Shown piece by piece: positions 16,270 through 24,008 of a DNA stretch of 27,859 nucleotides. Each line of letters begins with the position of its first letter. Position 1 is the stretch's first letter. Source of the stretch: a bacterium (GTDB lineage: Bacteria; UBP4; UBA4092; JAOAEQ01); assembly GCA_026416715.1 (NCBI GenBank), contig JAOAEQ010000007.1:105659-133517 (forward strand), read 5' to 3'. Position numbers and translations under genes: made by a program. Below the pieces are notes generated by a model that worked only from the letters and a program-made list of their open reading frames with translations, was not told where the DNA came from and made no database searches.

Positions 16270-16923
16270 ATGCGGGTAGGTAAGATAAGAATATCGTCTG
16301 AAGCTCGAAATATCGTGGTTATTTTTAGTGTCATATGTATGCAATGCATCATTTTGCGATTGTGGTTACCGGGTCTGATTACGTTGGGTGCGCTCGGTTT
16401 TATCCTCTTTTTTTTCCGTGACCCAGACCGAATCGGTTCTGATGACCCTAACACAATACTCTCAGCAGCAGATGGGACGATTGTTGATATTTCCGAAGTA
16501 TTTGAAGAGAAATTTTTTCAGCAACCAGTAAGACGGGTAGGGATTTTTTTATCTATTTTTGATGTCCATGTAAATCGAGCGCCGATATCCGGTGAAATAA
16601 AATATCTTAATTATCAGCGAGGTCGGTTTAAGAACGCATTGAGCGGAAAAGCATCACAATATAACGAACATAATTTAGTCGGAATTGATAATGGAACCCA
16701 GCGAGTTTTAGTGAAACAGATTGCAGGAATGTTAGCGCGTCGGATTGTATGTTATCTAGGCATTGGCGAAACTGTTAGTTCTGGAGCGCGAATTGGTTTA
16801 ATTAAGTTCGGTTCTCGGGTTGAAATATTTATTCCTAAAGAGGCAGAACTGCGCGTTAAATTGCGAGATAAAGTTAAAGCGGGCGAAACGATTATTGCAG
16901 TGCTAACCCCTTCGAAAGAATAA
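16270..16923 (+). CDS. psd: Phosphatidylserine decarboxylase, short (archaeal-type) form
   Basis: The 217-aa proenzyme converts phosphatidylserine to phosphatidylethanolamine. One or two membrane helices at residues 14-48 anchor it. The conserved AADGTI (Asp68), FDVHVNRAP (His100) and YNEHN (His134) are present. The self-cleavage site is Gly181-Ser182 in IKFGSRVEIF, where the serine becomes the pyruvoyl cofactor; short-type enzymes have GS within FGSR rather than LGST. AGAGGTGA lies 10 nt before ATG 16270. It precedes pssA, whose product makes its substrate, with a 59-nt gap. Confidence 0.95.
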   Translation: MRVGKIRISSEARNIVVIFSVICMQCIILRLWLPGLITLGALGFILFFFRDPDRIGSDDPNTILSAADGTIVDISEVFEEKFFQQPVRRVGIFLSIFDVHVNRAPISGEIKYLNYQRGRFKNALSGKASQYNEHNLVGIDNGTQRVLVKQIAGMLARRIVCYLGIGETVSSGARIGLIKFGSRVEIFIPKEAELRVKLRDKVKAGETIIAVLTPSKE

Positions 16924-16982
16924 CTTAACTGAGGTATAATTCAACAAAATTAGAATAAATTTCAATTCAATACACCCTTTTT

Positions 16983-17813
16983 ATGAAAAAAATATATATT
17001 TTACCCAATCTTTTTACTACGGCGAGTTTATTCTGTGGATTTCTTGCCATCACCTATATTTATCATAACAAAATTGATTTTGCCCTATGGGCGATATTAG
17101 GGGCGATTTTTTTTGATGGTCTTGATGGAAAAATTGCACGATTAACCGGAACCAGCAGTAGTTTTGGGATGAATTATGATTCGTTATCCGACCTCGTTTC
17201 GTTCGGGGTTGCGCCAGGATTTTTGGTGTATCGATTAGCAAATTCGTGGCATAATAAAGCCGCGTTAGCAGCGAGTGTACTGTATGTAATTTGTGCGGCA
17301 TTACGACTCGCACGGTTTAATGTACAAGCGCGAACGGAAGAAAGTCAGGTGTTTGTCGGATTACCAAGTCCTGCAGCGGCTGGATTGCTACTTTCCGCTA
17401 TTATGGTATATCGGAGTCATGAATGGTTGGTAATTCAACGTACCCTACCGATCATTGCAGTGCTAATGGCATGTTTGATGGTGAGTAAAATTCCCTATTT
17501 CAATCTAAAACGGGCGCATTTAGAACGACGTCGTCCTTTTAATACTTTGGTTATGTTGGTTTTAATCACCGGGTTAATGATTGTTTTTTCTGATTATTAT
17601 GCTATTCTCATCTTTGCATTTTTTGCGATGTATGTTGGAATTGGAATTGCGGTATATATACGGATTCCATTATGGAAAATTCCAATGCTCCAAGCATATT
17701 TACCAGCGAAAAATCTCTTGCCTCAGCCTCATGGAGACAGACATCCGCATTTGCCGCTACATCCGGAAACTACATCTTCGCAAATAACATCTCCGGTATC
17801 GCATGGCAAGTAA
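16983..17813 (+). CDS. pssA: CDP-diacylglycerol-serine O-phosphatidyltransferase
   Basis: The 276-aa membrane enzyme joins serine to CDP-diacylglycerol, giving phosphatidylserine for Psd. The CDP-alcohol phosphotransferase signature DG-x2-AR-x8-G-x3-D-x3-D is complete, with Asp48, Gly49, Ala52, Arg53, Gly62, Asp66 and Asp70. The N-terminus KKIYILPNLFTTASLFCGF is typical of PssA, and several hydrophobic segments follow to about residue 228. The last 40 residues are hydrophilic and rich in His and Pro and have no clear counterpart. They may be lineage-specific, and their end overlaps the next gene by 11 nt. No ribosome site is seen before ATG 16983, so it may depend on translation of psd. Confidence 0.94.
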   Translation: MKKIYILPNLFTTASLFCGFLAITYIYHNKIDFALWAILGAIFFDGLDGKIARLTGTSSSFGMNYDSLSDLVSFGVAPGFLVYRLANSWHNKAALAASVLYVICAALRLARFNVQARTEESQVFVGLPSPAAAGLLLSAIMVYRSHEWLVIQRTLPIIAVLMACLMVSKIPYFNLKRAHLERRRPFNTLVMLVLITGLMIVFSDYYAILIFAFFAMYVGIGIAVYIRIPLWKIPMLQAYLPAKNLLPQPHGDRHPHLPLHPETTSSQITSPVSHGK

Positions 17814-18090
17814 ATTCCAGGAAGCAAAAGGTAAACTTAGACGACTCTATCTTGCGCATTTCCAGAAACAATACGTTTATACAATGCTTACGAAACGTCA
17901 AGGACAATGTCAACGATGTGCGCGATGTTGCCAATTATTATTTCGTTGTCCGTTTCTCAAAGATAAACAGTGTATAATTTATGATAAACGGTTCGCTCCT
18001 TGCCGTGCTTTTCCGATAGACTATCGTGACTTAGCTGATGTGGATCATTTATGCGGGTTTAAATATAATCTGGTTAGCAAAACACCATAA
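17803..18090 (+). CDS. Cysteine-rich metal-binding protein (YkgJ-like)
   Basis: The 95-aa protein has eight cysteines (36, 39, 42, 43, 49, 57, 67 and 84) in a pattern like the YkgJ family of zinc- or iron-sulfur-binding proteins: C-x2-C-x2-CC, then CPFL, C-x2-Y, APCRAFP and CGF. The first 30 residues are basic and may bind RNA or membrane. Its ATG lies inside the pssA 3' end (11-nt overlap, different frame), so translation is likely coupled to pssA. Function is unknown; YkgJ-like proteins are often called putative Fe-S oxidoreductases without proof. Confidence 0.75.
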   Translation: MASKFQEAKGKLRRLYLAHFQKQYVYTMLTKRQGQCQRCARCCQLLFRCPFLKDKQCIIYDKRFAPCRAFPIDYRDLADVDHLCGFKYNLVSKTP

Positions 18091-18173
18091 ACGGAAAAGC
18101 GATAAACTAGAAAACGGCATGTTCATATTATGCTAGTGCAACCTAACGTTAGGAGATAAGCGAGGTGAATACC

Positions 18174-18401
18174 ATGCTTCGTTTCATCAGTTCGATTCAA
18201 AACCTGATGGTTGAATGGGGTCCGGAAGCGAAAATAAACAAAATTGCGTGGGGAGCTGATGCCGCAAAAGGATTTGCAGGAATTGGATTGATAGCGTTTG
18301 GATTAGTGCTAGCCTTAGTTTTCCAAAAGAAAATCGGATGGTTAATCGCAGTTGGTGGGGGAGTGCTATTGTTAGTATTATTTAAGGTAATTTCGTTTTA
18401 G
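18174..18401 (+). CDS. Small membrane protein, unknown
   Basis: The 75-aa protein has a short amphipathic N-terminus and two hydrophobic helices, FAGIGLIAFGLVLALVF and IGWLIAVGGGVLLLVLF, joined by QKK. GAGGTGA (18162-18168) lies 5 nt before ATG 18174; an in-frame GTG at 18165 behind AGGAGA is the alternative. A 12-bp palindrome CCTAACGTTAGG (18142-18153) precedes the ribosome site. No family was recognised. It ends before a convergent TPR gene. Confidence 0.6.
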   Translation: MLRFISSIQNLMVEWGPEAKINKIAWGADAAKGFAGIGLIAFGLVLALVFQKKIGWLIAVGGGVLLLVLFKVISF

Positions 18402-18452
18402 ATAGCTCAGTTCAGTAAGAAGATGTTAAGAAGATGTTCGGACACTATTAGT

Positions 18453-20189
18453 TTATTTCGATTCTAGTTTCTTGCGGATAGATTCATTCAACGGGTCGAG
18501 TTCAAGTGCTTTTTTCCAAGCATCAAGCGCCGATTGTATCATTCCTTTTGCTTTGTAAGTATCTCCGAGATGGTCGTAGAGAACGGCGTCCGTGGTGGTA
18601 ATGGCAATCGCTTTTTGTAGTTCGATTAATGCGGCATCAAATTTCCCTTGTTTATAGTATACCCAACCGAGACTATCGAGTATATAACCAGCATTCGGTT
18701 CCAAACTTAATGCTTGTTTGATATATTGTTCTGCTTCATCTAATTTTATTCCTTTTTCTGCATACATATACCCAAGATAATTTAACGCATCTACATTTTT
18801 CGGATTTATCTCAATAGCTTTTTTGAACATCAATTCGGCATTCGTCGTATCATTGAGTCGATCATAGATAATTCCCATCTGATATATTAAATCCTCGTCA
18901 CGGGGATAGCGCGTCAATCCTTCTAATGTTATGGATTTCGCATTATCTAGCTGTTTCAAATCGGTATACGCCCAGCTTAAACATAAATAGAATACCGGCT
19001 GATTATTCCCTCGGGCTAGGAGCATTTTGAAATAGTCTATCGCTCCGGCAAGATTTGTTATCTGTTTAAATAATTGGTAGATATGGATATATGCTTCATC
19101 TTTATCCGCTGCATAGATATCGAGACTTAATGCGGTAGTGAATCTGTCTAATGCAATGAGGTAATTCTGTTGCATTTCAGCAATGAGCCCGAGATAATAT
19201 TGAGCGCGAATCCCGAGCCGACGGTGTGTAGTTAACTGTTCAAATTGCGCTTGCGCCTGCATCAGTTGATTGTTGAAGAAATAACATTCACCGAGCGCGA
19301 ATCGCGCTTGGATATTTGTCGTATCTAACTGCAGGGTCTGTTCTAGTTCTAGAATAGCATTTTCATAGAGTTTCTGCCGTTGATAGAGTATACCGAGACG
19401 GTAGTGTAATTCCGGGGATCGCGGTTCAATAATTAATGCAGATTGATAAGTCGATGCGGCATCGGTTATGTTTCCAGTGATATCGTAAATGAAACCAAGA
19501 TAAAAATATGCCGGTAGATATCGTGGTGCCAGCTGAATGGTGCGTTGATAATAGGTAATCGCATCAGTGTAGTTCTTATTTTGGGCAGAGAGGAATCCCA
19601 ACCGGAATTGGGATAAAAAATCGTCCGGTTTGATTGCTGCTGCTTGATGATATACCGTGATAGCTTCATTAATTTTATTTTCCTCTTGTAAAAGTTGGGC
19701 AAGCTGGATATAGCTTTCCCAATCAGTGGGAGCGTAAGTTGTCGCCTGTGATAATGCCGCTAATGCTTGTTCAGGTTTATTGAGATGAATGTAGATTTTC
19801 CCAGCAAGGAGGTAGGCGGAAGCGTATTTCGCATCCAATTGGTTAAGCTTACCGAGAACGGTTAACGCTTGGTCGAAGTCGTTATTGCGATAGTAAGCTT
19901 CAGCGAGTTCGTACCGTAATCTCGGGTCATCTGGCTTGAGTTCAATCGCTTGTTGCAATTCAGAAATCATACTTTCTCGATCGTCAATTTCTTGGTAGTA
20001 GGTAGCTAGAAGATAGTTGGTATAAACACTCGCATCGATGAAAGTAGCGGAATCAGCGGATAAATACCTCGTTGGATTGGGGTCGGTTTCAGAAAAATAA
20101 ATTCCATTTTCCGGATTTTGGTTGCTTGCAAACAACCAAGAATTTAACACAAAGAATAATAGGAATGAGATGAAAATATTATTGCGCAT
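18453..20189 (-). CDS. Exported tetratricopeptide-repeat protein
   Basis: The 578-aa protein has an N-terminal signal peptide (hydrophobic NIFISFLLFFVLNSWLFA, likely cleavage after Ala21) and then about 15 TPR units from residue 50 to the end. Clear examples are ELQQAIELKPDDPRLRYELA, YYQRTIQLAPRYLPAYFYLG and FKKAIEINPKNVDALNYLGY. The last units (YILDSLGWVYYKQGKFDAAL) resemble the TPR arrays of outer-membrane or secretion-associated scaffold proteins. It should act as a protein-protein interaction scaffold outside the cytoplasm; partners are unknown. It lies 48 nt after the 70-aa gene and downstream of the nucleotidase gene. Confidence 0.88.
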   Translation of the reverse strand: MRNNIFISFLLFFVLNSWLFASNQNPENGIYFSETDPNPTRYLSADSATFIDASVYTNYLLATYYQEIDDRESMISELQQAIELKPDDPRLRYELAEAYYRNNDFDQALTVLGKLNQLDAKYASAYLLAGKIYIHLNKPEQALAALSQATTYAPTDWESYIQLAQLLQEENKINEAITVYHQAAAIKPDDFLSQFRLGFLSAQNKNYTDAITYYQRTIQLAPRYLPAYFYLGFIYDITGNITDAASTYQSALIIEPRSPELHYRLGILYQRQKLYENAILELEQTLQLDTTNIQARFALGECYFFNNQLMQAQAQFEQLTTHRRLGIRAQYYLGLIAEMQQNYLIALDRFTTALSLDIYAADKDEAYIHIYQLFKQITNLAGAIDYFKMLLARGNNQPVFYLCLSWAYTDLKQLDNAKSITLEGLTRYPRDEDLIYQMGIIYDRLNDTTNAELMFKKAIEINPKNVDALNYLGYMYAEKGIKLDEAEQYIKQALSLEPNAGYILDSLGWVYYKQGKFDAALIELQKAIAITTTDAVLYDHLGDTYKAKGMIQSALDAWKKALELDPLNESIRKKLESK

Positions 20190-20237
20190 TATATGAATCT
20201 TTAGATTTTTACCTTAGTTTGATTTAGGAATTGTAAA

Positions 20238-20450
20238 CTAGGAATTTGAATTGGTAATATACTTAACTGTCAGTTTTTCACCAGAAAATAAAGCGCCCTC
20301 GAGTCCGACTTCGTTACCCCATTGGTCAACGATAATTGCAGTTCCATTTCGGCATGCTTCTAAATCGTGTGCGGATAAAATATGCTGTACTTCTTGACCG
20401 GGGTCGGCAAAAATAATTTCGTTATTTAATGTGATCAAAAGTTTCTTCAT
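20238..20450 (-). CDS. Small 70-aa protein, unknown
   Basis: The frame encodes KKLLITLNNEIIFADPGQEV, HDLEACRNGTAIIVDQWGNE and FSGEKLTVKYI, a mixed beta/alpha pattern that might be a small beta-grasp or MoaD/ThiS-like fold. It lacks the C-terminal Gly-Gly needed for a sulfur carrier, so no function is assigned. GGGAA lies just upstream of ATG 20450. It is on the same strand as, and between, the nucleotidase and TPR genes. Confidence 0.55.
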   Translation of the reverse strand: MKKLLITLNNEIIFADPGQEVQHILSAHDLEACRNGTAIIVDQWGNEVGLEGALFSGEKLTVKYITNSNS

Positions 20451-20557
20451 GTTCCCAGATGAACGTTTAACGCATGTATGATTGAGACCGTTTTCGCTTT
20501 CTTCCTTTCCTTAAAAAACCGTCGTCCCGTACTGCTTGCTATCAAACCATTATTCTA

Positions 20558-22051
20558 TTAAAATTTGATTCTCACTTCGGATACCGGGTTTATAACCGGA
20601 TGGGTTTTTAAGTAGTTAATAAGTACATCGCGTAAATTGTCGCCATAGTGAATGATTTTCCCTTGTTTTAATACCGTGAACCGACTACCACCGCTAGCGA
20701 GAAAATCGTTTGTTGCTAGTTTATAGGTTTTATCAAGGGATAACGGTTTTCCGCCGATTAAAATATTTACGGCTTTCCCGTCGCGGACGGTAAACGTTGC
20801 GCCGGAAATCTGCCCGGAATCGCGACCGGATTGCGCTGCGCTAGCGATGAAATCGAATAGCTCTTGAACCTGTGCTCCGGTTAATTCAATGGTGACCAAA
20901 ACATTTTCAAACGGCAAAACCGAGTAAATGTCGTTATACGTTATTTTCCCTTTATTAATATTTGCGCGAATACCACCTGAATTCTGAAACGCAATATCCG
21001 CTTGTGCCGTTTCACGGAAGACATCGGCAATCCACGTTGATAAGTTCGACTGCGGATTTTCGTATGTTCCGCGCACTAAATCCACTTTCGTTTCCCCTAC
21101 TACTTCAGCCATTTTCTGTTTGACTTTATCCGCATAGACTGATAGCGCTTGTGCGACTTTTGTATCTTCTGGAATGGTATTCGTTATAGGAATCAACTCT
21201 GCTTTTTTATCTATTATTTTCCCTTTCTCCACGGTTACATCTAGCCGACCGAGGTATAATCCCCATTGTAATGCCTGAACGATTATCGTTCTATTCACTT
21301 CTTGATAATTCAACAATTTTGTATGACTGTGTCCACCGACAATAATGTCAATGCCATTAACCTGTTCAGCTAATTCCCGGTCTTCTCCGTAACCAAGATG
21401 AGATAAGACAATAATCAATTTCGCTTTCTTCCGCAATTCGGGTAGATATTTTTGAACTGTTTCTTGGGGATTACCAAAACTTAATCCGACTACATTTTTC
21501 GGATGAGTTGAAGTTGGTGCTGTGGGCGTAGTCAATCCGATAATTGCAACAGTTAATCCTGAATAAGATTTGAATAGATATGGTTTCGCTAGTAAGTTAC
21601 CGGTCGATTGTTCAATGATATTTGCTGAAAGTAATGGCACCTTGCAAGTTTTTATTGCGTTCCGTAACACCTCTTGTCCGTAATCAAAATCGTGGTTTCC
21701 GATAGCCATAGCGTCGTATCCAGCTAATTCGATTGATTTCCAATCCGCTTCCCCTTTAAAGAATCCAGAGATTGGCGTGCCGGATAATAAATCGCCAGCA
21801 TCAAGCAGTAGCGTATTGGGATTCTGTTTTTTAATTTGCTTAATGACAGTTACTCGTCGAGCGATTCCACCCGCATCTTTCCCTTGGTATGCATCGTCAA
21901 ACGGCAGAATATGGCCGTGAACATCGTTCGTATATAAAATTGTCAGCTTAACCTTTTTTGCTGCGGCTGGTGCTGGTGAACAAACTAAAATTAAACATAT
22001 TAGAATTGTTATCGAATATATATAATATTTATGGTTCATTTTCATCTTCAT
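20558..22051 (-). CDS. Exported 5'-nucleotidase/UDP-sugar hydrolase family protein (UshA-like)
   Basis: The 497-aa protein has a signal peptide (hydrophobic residues 10-31, cleavage probably after PAAA). The calcineurin-like metallophosphatase domain has LYTNDVHGH (39-47), LLDAGDLLSGT (82-92), AIGNHDFDYG (116-125), LSHLGYGED and VGGHSHT. The C-terminal substrate-binding domain has FQNSGGIRANI and VLPFENVLV. Such enzymes hydrolyse extracellular nucleotides or UDP-sugars to scavenge nucleosides and phosphate. The -1 residue before Cys24 is Val, so a lipoprotein is unlikely. GAGGG lies 7 nt before ATG 22051. It lies downstream of argG but behind that gene's terminator. Confidence 0.92.
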   Translation of the reverse strand: MKMKMNHKYYIYSITILICLILVCSPAPAAAKKVKLTILYTNDVHGHILPFDDAYQGKDAGGIARRVTVIKQIKKQNPNTLLLDAGDLLSGTPISGFFKGEADWKSIELAGYDAMAIGNHDFDYGQEVLRNAIKTCKVPLLSANIIEQSTGNLLAKPYLFKSYSGLTVAIIGLTTPTAPTSTHPKNVVGLSFGNPQETVQKYLPELRKKAKLIIVLSHLGYGEDRELAEQVNGIDIIVGGHSHTKLLNYQEVNRTIIVQALQWGLYLGRLDVTVEKGKIIDKKAELIPITNTIPEDTKVAQALSVYADKVKQKMAEVVGETKVDLVRGTYENPQSNLSTWIADVFRETAQADIAFQNSGGIRANINKGKITYNDIYSVLPFENVLVTIELTGAQVQELFDFIASAAQSGRDSGQISGATFTVRDGKAVNILIGGKPLSLDKTYKLATNDFLASGGSRFTVLKQGKIIHYGDNLRDVLINYLKTHPVINPVSEVRIKF

Positions 22052-22063
22052 CGTTTATCCCTC

Positions 22064-22094
22064 AAAAAAGATGAGGCGTATACCGATACGCCTC
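22064..22094 (-). terminator. Intrinsic terminator of argG, abutting the nucleotidase ribosome site
   Basis: GAGGCGTAT (22073-22081) pairs perfectly with ATACGCCTC (22086-22094) around a 4-nt loop. On the minus strand it is followed by ATC and six T (A-run 22069-22064). The nucleotidase Shine-Dalgarno GAGGG (22063-22059) begins immediately after the T-run. Confidence 0.85.
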
Positions 22095-22118
22095 GTTAAA
22101 TTTTTATTGTTCTACCAG

Positions 22119-23324
22119 TTATTTCTTTGCACGAACCGCAGCGCCAATTTTTATCGGTAAGCCGAAGATTTCAACAAACCCTTTCGATAAACTCTGGTCG
22201 AATAAATCTCCTTTTTCATACGTTGCCAAATCAAGTTTATATAACGAATATGGCGATTTCCGACCAACTGCAACACAAGTTCCTTGAAGTAATTTCATTC
22301 GGATAGTTCCGGTTACGGTTTCTTGGGTAACATCAATAAACGCATCGAGTGCTTTTTTCAGCGGTGAAAACCAGAGTCCGTAATAAACGAGTTCAGAATA
22401 CCGCTGGGTTATCAACTCTTTATAATGCGCGGTTTCCCGATCAAGCGTCATTGCTTCTAGCTCACGATGTGCCCAATGTAATACAGTTGCTGCTGGCGCT
22501 TCATACACTTCACGTGACTTAATACCAACCAATCGGTTTTCAACTAAATCACTTCTGCCGATACCATTCGCTCCTGCAATCTTGTTTAATTCGGTAATTA
22601 AATCTACCGGATTTTTCCGTTGTCCATTTAGTCCCACAGGGATACCTTTTTCAAATTCAATTTCGACATACGTTGGCGTTTTCGGTGCAAGTTCCGGCGC
22701 AACCGTTAATTTATAGATATCTGCCGGCGGTTCTACCCAAGGATCTTCGAGAACTCCACATTCTATACTCATTCCCCATAAGTTTAAGTCGAGACTATAC
22801 GGACTCTTTTTCGTTGCCGAAACCGGAATCCCGTGTTTTTGGGCATATTCGATTTCTTCTTCTCGGGTTTTTAATTCCCATTCTCGAACCGGCGCTAATA
22901 CCTTCAATTCCGGCGCTAACGCCATTGCAGAAACTTCAAATCGGACTTGGTCATTGCCTTTTCCGGTAGAACCGTGGGCAACGGCATCCGCGTTCTCTTT
23001 TTTTGCAATTTCTACCAGATGTTTGGTAATAAGCGGTCTACCAAGTGCGGTAGCTAATAAATATTTATTTTCATAAATAGCGTTCGCTTTCAATGCGGGA
23101 AAGATAAAGTCGTTAACAAACTCTTCTCGGCAATCTTGAATATAGATTTTACTCGCACCAGTTTTAATCGCTTTTTCCCGCAACGGTTCCAATTCTTCTC
23201 CCTGACCGATATCGCAGGTGAACGCGATAACTTCACAGCCGTATTTTTCAACCAGCCATTTTATCATGACGGACGTATCTAATCCGCCAGAATACGCTAA
23301 AACTACTTTTTTCGGTTTATCCAT
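22119..23324 (-). CDS. argG: Argininosuccinate synthase
   Basis: The 401-aa cytoplasmic enzyme condenses citrulline and aspartate using ATP, the penultimate step of arginine synthesis. The N-type ATP pyrophosphatase loop AYSGGLDTS (10-18) is intact, as are [10 protein letters not shown], the citrulline-binding [14 protein letters not shown] and [11 protein letters not shown]. Length is exactly that of the usual bacterial enzyme. AAGAAAGGG lies about 7 nt before ATG 23324. No argH or other arginine gene is adjacent. It ends 25 nt before an intrinsic terminator. Confidence 0.97.
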   Translation of the reverse strand: MDKPKKVVLAYSGGLDTSVMIKWLVEKYGCEVIAFTCDIGQGEELEPLREKAIKTGASKIYIQDCREEFVNDFIFPALKANAIYENKYLLATALGRPLITKHLVEIAKKENADAVAHGSTGKGNDQVRFEVSAMALAPELKVLAPVREWELKTREEEIEYAQKHGIPVSATKKSPYSLDLNLWGMSIECGVLEDPWVEPPADIYKLTVAPELAPKTPTYVEIEFEKGIPVGLNGQRKNPVDLITELNKIAGANGIGRSDLVENRLVGIKSREVYEAPAATVLHWAHRELEAMTLDRETAHYKELITQRYSELVYYGLWFSPLKKALDAFIDVTQETVTGTIRMKLLQGTCVAVGRKSPYSLYKLDLATYEKGDLFDQSLSKGFVEIFGLPIKIGAAVRAKK

Positions 23325-23362
23325 ACTATTACCCTTTCTTAACTGTATTTATTGATATTACT

Positions 23363-23391
23363 ATTATAGATTAAAATCGGAATAAATGGAA
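23363..23391 (-). promoter_or_regulatory. Candidate argG promoter
   Basis: On the minus strand a consensus TATAAT (23368-23363) lies about 40 nt before argG, with a poor -35 TTCCAT (23391-23386) at 17 nt. No arginine operator was recognised. Confidence 0.35.
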
Positions 23392-23448
23392 TATAACTAT
23401 CAAGAGAAAGAATTATATCTATTGTTTTTATGTTCAATAAGAGAAAGA

Positions 23449-23495
23449 TGGCCTGCCAGACGAAGCTTTAGCGAAGTCTGGCGGAAGAGGATAGG
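23449..23495. repeat. 47-bp repeat, copy A: displaced tRNA-Sec 3' end plus REP-like palindrome
   Basis: It is identical over all 47 bases to 23801-23847 and lies in the same orientation. It contains GCCAGAC (23455-23461) and GTCTGGC (23476-23482) around the core GACGAAG-CTTTAG-CGAAGTC. It also contains the last 17 nt of tRNA-Sec (T-stem end, acceptor strand, G and CCA), although no tRNA body is attached here. It overlaps the final codons and stop of the GIY-YIG gene. Confidence 0.95.
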
Positions 23496-23755
23496 TCCGA
23501 CTTCGTTGAAACTTCGTCGGATAAAAGTCGTTTCTTTAGAAAAGCTTTTCCAGATCCTCCTTTTAAATATTTTTCCAATTTTCTTGCGGTATTTTCCTTC
23601 TTTACTGCGATATATGTTTCTAACTCTATTTCTTTCATCTGTTTAGTCGTGTAGCATTTATTGGCTTTATGTTCAGCCATTCGCCGTTTTAAGTCATTTG
23701 TTGACCCAATATAAATCGTATTTTCTTTATCTTTTAGAATATAAACATACCACAT
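23468..23755 (-). CDS. GIY-YIG domain endonuclease-like protein
   Basis: The 95-aa single-domain protein is of the UPF0213/UvrC-N-terminal type. It carries the GIY-YIG strands as YVYILKD and IYIGSTNDLKRRMAEH, and a late helix ARKLEKYLKGGSGKAFLKKRL expected to hold the catalytic Glu. AAGAAAGGAA lies just before ATG 23755. The last 17 residues (SDEVSTKSD then LSSSARLR) are not part of the fold: the first nine are encoded by the palindrome 23496-23521 and the rest plus the stop by the 47-bp repeat copy A. The gene lies between the two copies of that repeat, next to tRNA-Sec. Proteins of this type are numerous in candidate-phylum genomes, and their function is mostly unknown. Confidence 0.85.
   Translation of the reverse strand: MWYVYILKDKENTIYIGSTNDLKRRMAEHKANKCYTTKQMKEIELETYIAVKKENTARKLEKYLKGGSGKAFLKKRLLSDEVSTKSDLSSSARLR
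23496..23521. repeat. REP-like palindrome inside the GIY-YIG gene tail
   Basis: TCCGAC (23496-23501) and GTCGGA (23516-23521) form the stem. On the minus strand the core reads GACGAAG-TTTCAA-CGAAGTC. This shares the outer seven bases on each side with the core of the 47-bp repeat, so the two palindromes belong to one family with different outer stems. Confidence 0.85.
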
Positions 23756-23800
23756 ATTGATTCCTTTCTTGCTTAAATTTAGTATAAGCTATGCATAGTC

Positions 23801-23847
23801 TGGCCTGCCAGACGAAGCTTTAGCGAAGTCTGGCGGAAGAGGATAGG
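23801..23847. repeat. 47-bp repeat, copy B: at the 3' end of tRNA-Sec
   Basis: It is an exact match of 23449-23495, 352 bp away. Here positions 23831-23847 are the genuine 3' end of tRNA-Sec and 23801-23830 lie downstream of it. A further GTCTGGC (23798-23804) precedes the palindrome, so two alternative hairpins can form, one of which includes the tRNA CCA end. Confidence 0.95.
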
Positions 23848-23927
23848 AGTCGAACCTACCATCCCGATTCGTCATCGGAACACACGGATTTGAAGTCCGG
23901 CAGCGACACCGGTCGCCATCCTCTTCC
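23831..23927 (-). tRNA. selC: tRNA-Sec (anticodon TCA), CCA encoded
   Basis: The 97-nt gene has an 8-bp acceptor stem (GGAAGAGG with CCTCTTCC), a 6-bp D-stem (GGCGAC with GTCGCT), the anticodon loop CTTCAAA with TCA, a long variable arm stem (TTCCGAT with ATCGGGA) and a 5-bp T-stem with TTCGACT. The 8+5 acceptor/T arrangement, long D-stem, long variable arm, G73 and UCA anticodon define a bacterial selenocysteine tRNA. It lies directly downstream of selB on the same strand, as part of a selenocysteine decoding cassette. Confidence 0.96.
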
Positions 23928-24008
23928 GGTAGAAACAGTAAACAGTAGTCAGAAGATAGGAGTTAGTAGAGCTACCTATAATTGTGCTCTGTGCTTCTGC
24001 AGTAAGAT

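Noticed and set aside
17672-17977. 101-aa frame overlapping the pssA end and the cysteine-rich gene
   Set aside because: It is an alternative frame of two better supported genes; the cysteine pattern exists only in the 17803-18090 frame.
23386-23646. Plus-strand open frame of 86 aa over the argG/GIY-YIG region
   Set aside because: It is the reverse of the GIY-YIG gene tail and the palindromic repeats and has no ribosome site or recognisable domain.
23449-23847. CRISPR-like array
   Set aside because: Only two repeat copies separated by a gene, with tRNA sequence inside the repeat and no spacer-sized units.
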